A model generated the notes under the pieces. That model was not told the origin of the DNA. It ran no database searches and saw nothing but the letters and a program-made list of their open reading frames with translations. A stretch of DNA of 10,415 bases from Bacteroidota bacterium. Lineage in GTDB: Bacteria; Bacteroidota; Bacteroidia; Flavobacteriales; Flavobacteriaceae. The stretch covers positions 1 to 10,415 of the forward strand of contig SMXJ01000060.1 of the NCBI GenBank assembly GCA_004356305.1, in the 5' to 3' direction. This document shows, piece by piece, positions 7,238-10,415 of the stretch (position 1 is its first letter; the number at the start of each line of letters is the position of its first letter). Made by a program: the position numbers and the translations under genes.

Positions 7238-8349
7238 TCCAGTAGCGAACCAATTTTTGCCCCCAGGGCAGGACCACGTAGATCTTTATCAATGATATTT
7301 CCTTTATCATCCAGCAAGAATGTTGCAGGGATACTGCGAACATTATACTGTCTGGCAATAGGATCTTGCCAAAAGCGAAGATTTGAAACATGGTACCAAT
7401 CCATTTTATCATCTTTTATGGCCTTTAACCACCTCTCTTTTTGCCCTGCTTTATCAAGTGAAACACTTATTATATTCAAGCCTTTGTCGTGGTATTTATT
7501 ATAAACATTTACAACATTTGGGTTTTCCTTACGACAGGGACGACACCATGAAGCCCAGAAATCAATAATTGTATATTTACCCAGAACATCCTGAAGTGAA
7601 AGCATTTCACCGGTAGGGGTAGGAGCTGAGAATTGAGGAGCCGTTCCACCTATTTCAGACATTTTCTTCGCATCAAGGCTCGTTTTTAGCTCGGTGGCTA
7701 ATTTATGCGTAGCCAATTTTGGTCCCAAACCATTAATCAAGGCAGTAACTTCCGAAGAAGTCATTTCTTGTTTTGAGAATAATTCCGATAAAAGCATCAA
7801 TCCAAAAATAGAGTTGCTGTTCTCTCTTACAAATTTTCTTTTATATGCCGTTTCTTCCGCTGAAATTGCAATATTTTCTTTACGTAGTTCAGCGATCAAT
7901 ATACCGTCCTGTTCCCTTTGAGCCGTTCTATAGGCATCTGTAGTTTCAATCCGTTTTCTGGCCAATTGAGCAATTTTCGATTGATATTCGGTGTAGAGCT
8001 CGTTTTGCAATCCACCGGTCACAAACGATGAACCGAGACTGTCTTTGTAGATAGTTACTTTGAGGTCTTCATTTTCAATAAAAAACAAAATATTCCCTTT
8101 TGAATCCCCAACTCTGAAAAAATGCAGAGAAGTATCATCGATCTTTAGGTAACTGCCAGTGAATTTTCCACGCTTGATAACCAGGGTATCCATTATATTT
8201 GAATTATTGTTATTATCGATTTCAAACAAATAAACCGGGGTGCCATCTTCATAGCCAAACGCATTTCCTTCAATTGAATAACTATCAGAATCGTTCTGAT
8301 CACAAGAAATCAACAAAAGTGTAATTAAAAGGGTAAAAACTCGTCTCAT
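7234..8349 (-). CDS. Thioredoxin-like (TlpA/ResA-type) lipoprotein with N-terminal DUF4369-like domain
   Basis: This 371-residue protein is a predicted lipid-anchored thiol-disulfide oxidoreductase of the envelope. The start at 8349 gives a good lipoprotein leader, MRRVFTLLITLLLISC, with Cys16 as lipidation site; a frame-open ATG at 8400 would bury that leader and lies upstream of the -7 box. Residues about 24-115 resemble the beta-rich DUF4369 domain common in Bacteroidota thioredoxin lipoproteins, followed by a charged, helical linker (about 118-230). The C-terminal thioredoxin fold (about 236-371) has DFWASWCRPC with active-site Cys269 and Cys272, and the cis-proline loop SIPATFLLD (Pro341). 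The active site is therefore intact. A reducing role in cytochrome c maturation or in rescuing periplasmic thiols is possible, but nothing nearby decides this. It is a single gene, convergent with the SIMPL gene. Confidence 0.93.
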   Translation of the reverse strand: MRRVFTLLITLLLISCDQNDSDSYSIEGNAFGYEDGTPVYLFEIDNNNNSNIMDTLVIKRGKFTGSYLKIDDTSLHFFRVGDSKGNILFFIENEDLKVTIYKDSLGSSFVTGGLQNELYTEYQSKIAQLARKRIETTDAYRTAQREQDGILIAELRKENIAISAEETAYKRKFVRENSNSIFGLMLLSELFSKQEMTSSEVTALINGLGPKLATHKLATELKTSLDAKKMSEIGGTAPQFSAPTPTGEMLSLQDVLGKYTIIDFWASWCRPCRKENPNVVNVYNKYHDKGLNIISVSLDKAGQKERWLKAIKDDKMDWYHVSNLRFWQDPIARQYNVRSIPATFLLDDKGNIIDKDLRGPALGAKIGSLLD

Positions 8350-8369
8350 AGTAATATTGTTTATGTTGA

Positions 8370-8400
8370 CAAAAATAATGGTATTTTCTTCTGAATGCAA
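8370..8400 (-). promoter_or_regulatory. Promoter of the thioredoxin-like lipoprotein gene
   Basis: On the minus strand a TTG (8398-8400) is followed after 20 bases by TATTTTTG (8370-8377), matching both parts of the Bacteroidota/Flavobacterium promoter (TTG, 17-23 bases, TAnnTTTG). The box ends 20 bases before the ATG at 8349, giving a short leader and supporting that start. This is the best-formed promoter in the window. Confidence 0.6.
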
Positions 8401-8456
8401 TCGGTAGCTCTCAAATTATTGTTAATTGTGGTTTTCAGAAGGATTACTTGAATAAT

Positions 8457-8472
8457 CTTTACCTTTGTAAAG
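8457..8472. repeat. Inverted repeat around the -7 box of the GAF-like gene
   Basis: Arms CTTTAC and GTAAAG flank four bases (CTTT), and the repeat overlaps the candidate -7 box at 8460-8467. A second, overlapping pair (CCTTT and AAAGG, 8462-8473) is also present. It could be an operator or, if transcribed, a small hairpin in the leader. Confidence 0.35.
8460..8467 (+). promoter_or_regulatory. Candidate -7 promoter box for the GAF-like gene
   Basis: TACCTTTG matches TAnnTTTG and ends 26 bases before the ATG at 8494. No TTG stands at the expected -33 spacing. The 144-base divergent gap also holds the promoter of the thioredoxin-like gene on the other strand. Confidence 0.45.
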
Positions 8473-8493
8473 GATAAACCGTTGATATCTGAC

Positions 8494-10415
8494 ATGAAAA
8501 CAAAACAAGGAGATTTTCCATTGCGAATTAAAATAGGTTTTAGCAAACTTTTTGATGCGTACAGAGCTAAACTCAATTCATCTAGCGAATTGGTTCGTAG
8601 TCGGGCCAAAGAGGTACTCGACATCGCTGCAAAGTACCCCATTCTTACAGAAGGACTCACGACAGAAGCCCAGCTTAAAAAGTATAAAAAACAGATCGAT
8701 CTGATCACCGAGGATCTGTTTTCTTCAGTCTTGCAAGAAAATGAAATTAAGATTGCGACAATTCCATTTCAAGAATTAATTTTTAGGTCATCACAACGGT
8801 ATAAAAATATTATAACGAACGCGGGTGAGGGCTTTGAACTAGAGATTATAAATTTTGATGATAGCAACTTCTTCCTCATGGGATGCAGTATAATATTGAA
8901 TAATTATTATGGTTATAAGACAGATTTTAAACGGCCATTTTATTATAAGATTCCTGATAAGAATGGAATCTTAAGAAGCTATAGGATTTTGTTTAACGGG
9001 GATTTTATCGAAATAGAAAAAACAGATAAATCACTGGAGATAACTGAAGAGGATTATTTGGAGTTGCTAGAAAATTTTGACAATGTTGATGTTTGGAAGA
9101 AAAAATTTCCACCCAACAGTTGGAACTTCAATGGTTTCGTTATCGCCAATATGTATGACGCAACCGTAGATGTTTCTTTAGCAGATTTTAAAGCAGGATT
9201 ATTAGATGAGGGTAATTCTAAAAAAGAGACATTTATTCATGATTTCAGGAAAATTATTAAATCTGTATATAATTTACCGGATCTGAAAGTTGGATATACC
9301 GTTTTTAATAACGAAGAGGACATATTTGAGCAGTTGTCGGGAAAAAGTGATGTTACCAGCTATATATTAAATGGAAAAGATCGGGAATCTAGTAAGATTG
9401 CTTTATGCAGCGTATCCCATAGGACGTTGTTCGAAGAATACAAGTTTTATTGCATTTCGGATATAGATCATTATCACGAACTCTATCCTAAAAATGTACT
9501 ATATAAAAAACTCGCCGATCAAAATATCAAGAGTGCTATTATTGCCGCTTTAGTGAGTGAAGGTAAAGTTTTGGGAATAATGGAAATTGTGTCACCCCAT
9601 AAGCAAGAATTAAACACAATTAACGCTAACAAGTTACTCGACATAATCCCTTATTTGGTCGACTCTATAAAAAGAAAAAACAAGCGGATGGAAGATGAAA
9701 TAGAACTACTCATACAAAAGGAGTGTACTTCCATCCATTCCAGTGTACATTGGAAATTTAGAAAAGAGGCCAAACGGGTTTTGGAAACCAAAGCACGTGG
9801 AGAAGAAGCTTCTTTCAAAGAGGTTGTATTCGAAAATGTATATCCGTTATTTGGTCAAATTGACGTTAAGGGCTCTTCCAATGCCAGAAATATTGCTACT
9901 AAAAACGATTTGATCCTTCAGCTGCATCACGTTAAAAAGATAATCGATAAGATCTATAAGATCGAGGCCCTACCAATTTACGAGCAGATCAATTTCAGAA
10001 TAGATAATTTTCTAAAAGATATTAAGGAACATTTGCAGGTAGACAGTGAACGGCGAGTACTTAGCTTTCTACGGAATGAAATAGTCCCATTGTATGATCA
10101 TTTGAGTTCTAAGAATGATAAACTCAAATCCTTGATCAGTGAATATTACAAACTTTTGGACAGAGATAAAGGCTTTATTTACAAGCACAGAAAAGACTAT
10201 GACGAATCTGTAATGTTGATAAATAAGACCATGGCTGGTATCTTGGACAAAAAGCAAGAGGAGGCCCAGGAAATGTATCCACATTATTACGAACGATTCA
10301 AAACTGATGGCGTAGAGCATAATCTTTATATCGGTGAGTCAATAACCAAAGAGGATAGTTTCAATAAAATTTACCTTTACAATCTTCGTTTATGGCAGTT
10401 GCAAGCCATGTGCGA
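8494..10415 (+). CDS. Large GAF-like domain protein of unknown function, C-terminus cut by window edge
   Basis: The frame is open from the ATG at 8494 to the right edge, giving 640 visible residues with no stop. There is no signal peptide or membrane segment, so it should be cytoplasmic. The N-terminal part (about 1-200) is mixed and ends with an acidic stretch. Residues about 245-395 look like a GAF-type sensor domain: the segment around LADQNIKSAIIAALVSEGKV and LGIMEIVSPHKQELN (about 340-374) resembles the last strands of a GAF fold, and a helix with many charged residues (about 388-410) follows. The next part contains the striking motif VYPLFGQIDVKGSSNARN (about 449-466), then a long helical region (about 468-600) and FKTDGVEHNLYIGESI (about 602-617). 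I recall similar GAF-annotated proteins from flavobacteria but know of no established function. No HATPase, GGDEF or DNA-binding motif is visible in this part; an output domain could lie beyond the edge. Confidence 0.85.
   Translation, partial: MKTKQGDFPLRIKIGFSKLFDAYRAKLNSSSELVRSRAKEVLDIAAKYPILTEGLTTEAQLKKYKKQIDLITEDLFSSVLQENEIKIATIPFQELIFRSSQRYKNIITNAGEGFELEIINFDDSNFFLMGCSIILNNYYGYKTDFKRPFYYKIPDKNGILRSYRILFNGDFIEIEKTDKSLEITEEDYLELLENFDNVDVWKKKFPPNSWNFNGFVIANMYDATVDVSLADFKAGLLDEGNSKKETFIHDFRKIIKSVYNLPDLKVGYTVFNNEEDIFEQLSGKSDVTSYILNGKDRESSKIALCSVSHRTLFEEYKFYCISDIDHYHELYPKNVLYKKLADQNIKSAIIAALVSEGKVLGIMEIVSPHKQELNTINANKLLDIIPYLVDSIKRKNKRMEDEIELLIQKECTSIHSSVHWKFRKEAKRVLETKARGEEASFKEVVFENVYPLFGQIDVKGSSNARNIATKNDLILQLHHVKKIIDKIYKIEALPIYEQINFRIDNFLKDIKEHLQVDSERRVLSFLRNEIVPLYDHLSSKNDKLKSLISEYYKLLDRDKGFIYKHRKDYDESVMLINKTMAGILDKKQEEAQEMYPHYYERFKTDGVEHNLYIGESITKEDSFNKIYLYNLRLWQLQAMC

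Noticed and set aside
8361..8708. Minus-strand 115-codon ORF across the thioredoxin/GAF intergenic region
   Set aside because: It is antisense to the start of the GAF-like gene and covers promoters on both strands; no family resemblance seen.
1..10415. Defence island, mobile element, CRISPR array or biosynthetic cluster
   Set aside because: No repeat-spacer pattern, transposase, integrase, nuclease, toxin-antitoxin pair or synthase is visible; all recognisable genes are chromosomal housekeeping or envelope types.

Overview
The window looks like ordinary chromosomal DNA from a member of the Bacteroidota, most likely the family Flavobacteriaceae. This rests on the protein types (two lipoproteins with short hydrophobic leaders, a DUF4369-type thioredoxin lipoprotein, an archaeal-like phosphohexomutase used as GlmM, a SIMPL-domain protein, a large GAF-like protein), on moderately low GC content, on the absence of strong Shine-Dalgarno sequences, and on several upstream boxes matching the Bacteroidota -7 consensus TAnnTTTG. 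I see no rRNA, tRNA, CRISPR array, transposase, integrase or phage gene.

Layout, left to right. A membrane protein of unknown function on the minus strand is cut by the left edge (1-974). After about 200 non-coding bases comes a two-gene minus-strand operon: an AcpH-type ACP phosphodiesterase (start at 3487) whose stop overlaps the start of a lipoprotein gamma-glutamyltransferase (2906 down to 1194). Divergent from it is the plus-strand phosphohexomutase/GlmM (3558-4946), followed convergently after only 9 bases by an LpxL/HtrB-like lipid acyltransferase (4956-5846, minus). Divergent from the acyltransferase is a plus-strand pair, a rhomboid protease (5915-6547) and a secreted SIMPL protein (6560-7237). 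The SIMPL stop overlaps that of a convergent thioredoxin-like lipoprotein (7234-8349, minus). Finally a large plus-strand gene with a GAF-like region starts at 8494 and runs off the right edge; at least 640 residues are visible and no stop is reached.

Functional theme: much of the window serves the cell envelope. GlmM supplies glucosamine-1-phosphate for peptidoglycan and LPS, the acyltransferase probably finishes lipid A, and the gamma-glutamyltransferase, SIMPL protein, rhomboid and thioredoxin lipoprotein all act in or beyond the inner membrane. AcpH touches the same acyl-carrier pool that lipid synthesis uses. I do not see a convincing novel system such as a defence island or a biosynthetic cluster. 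The least explained parts are the two edge-truncated genes, especially the GAF-like protein, and the tight coupling of AcpH to the gamma-glutamyltransferase.
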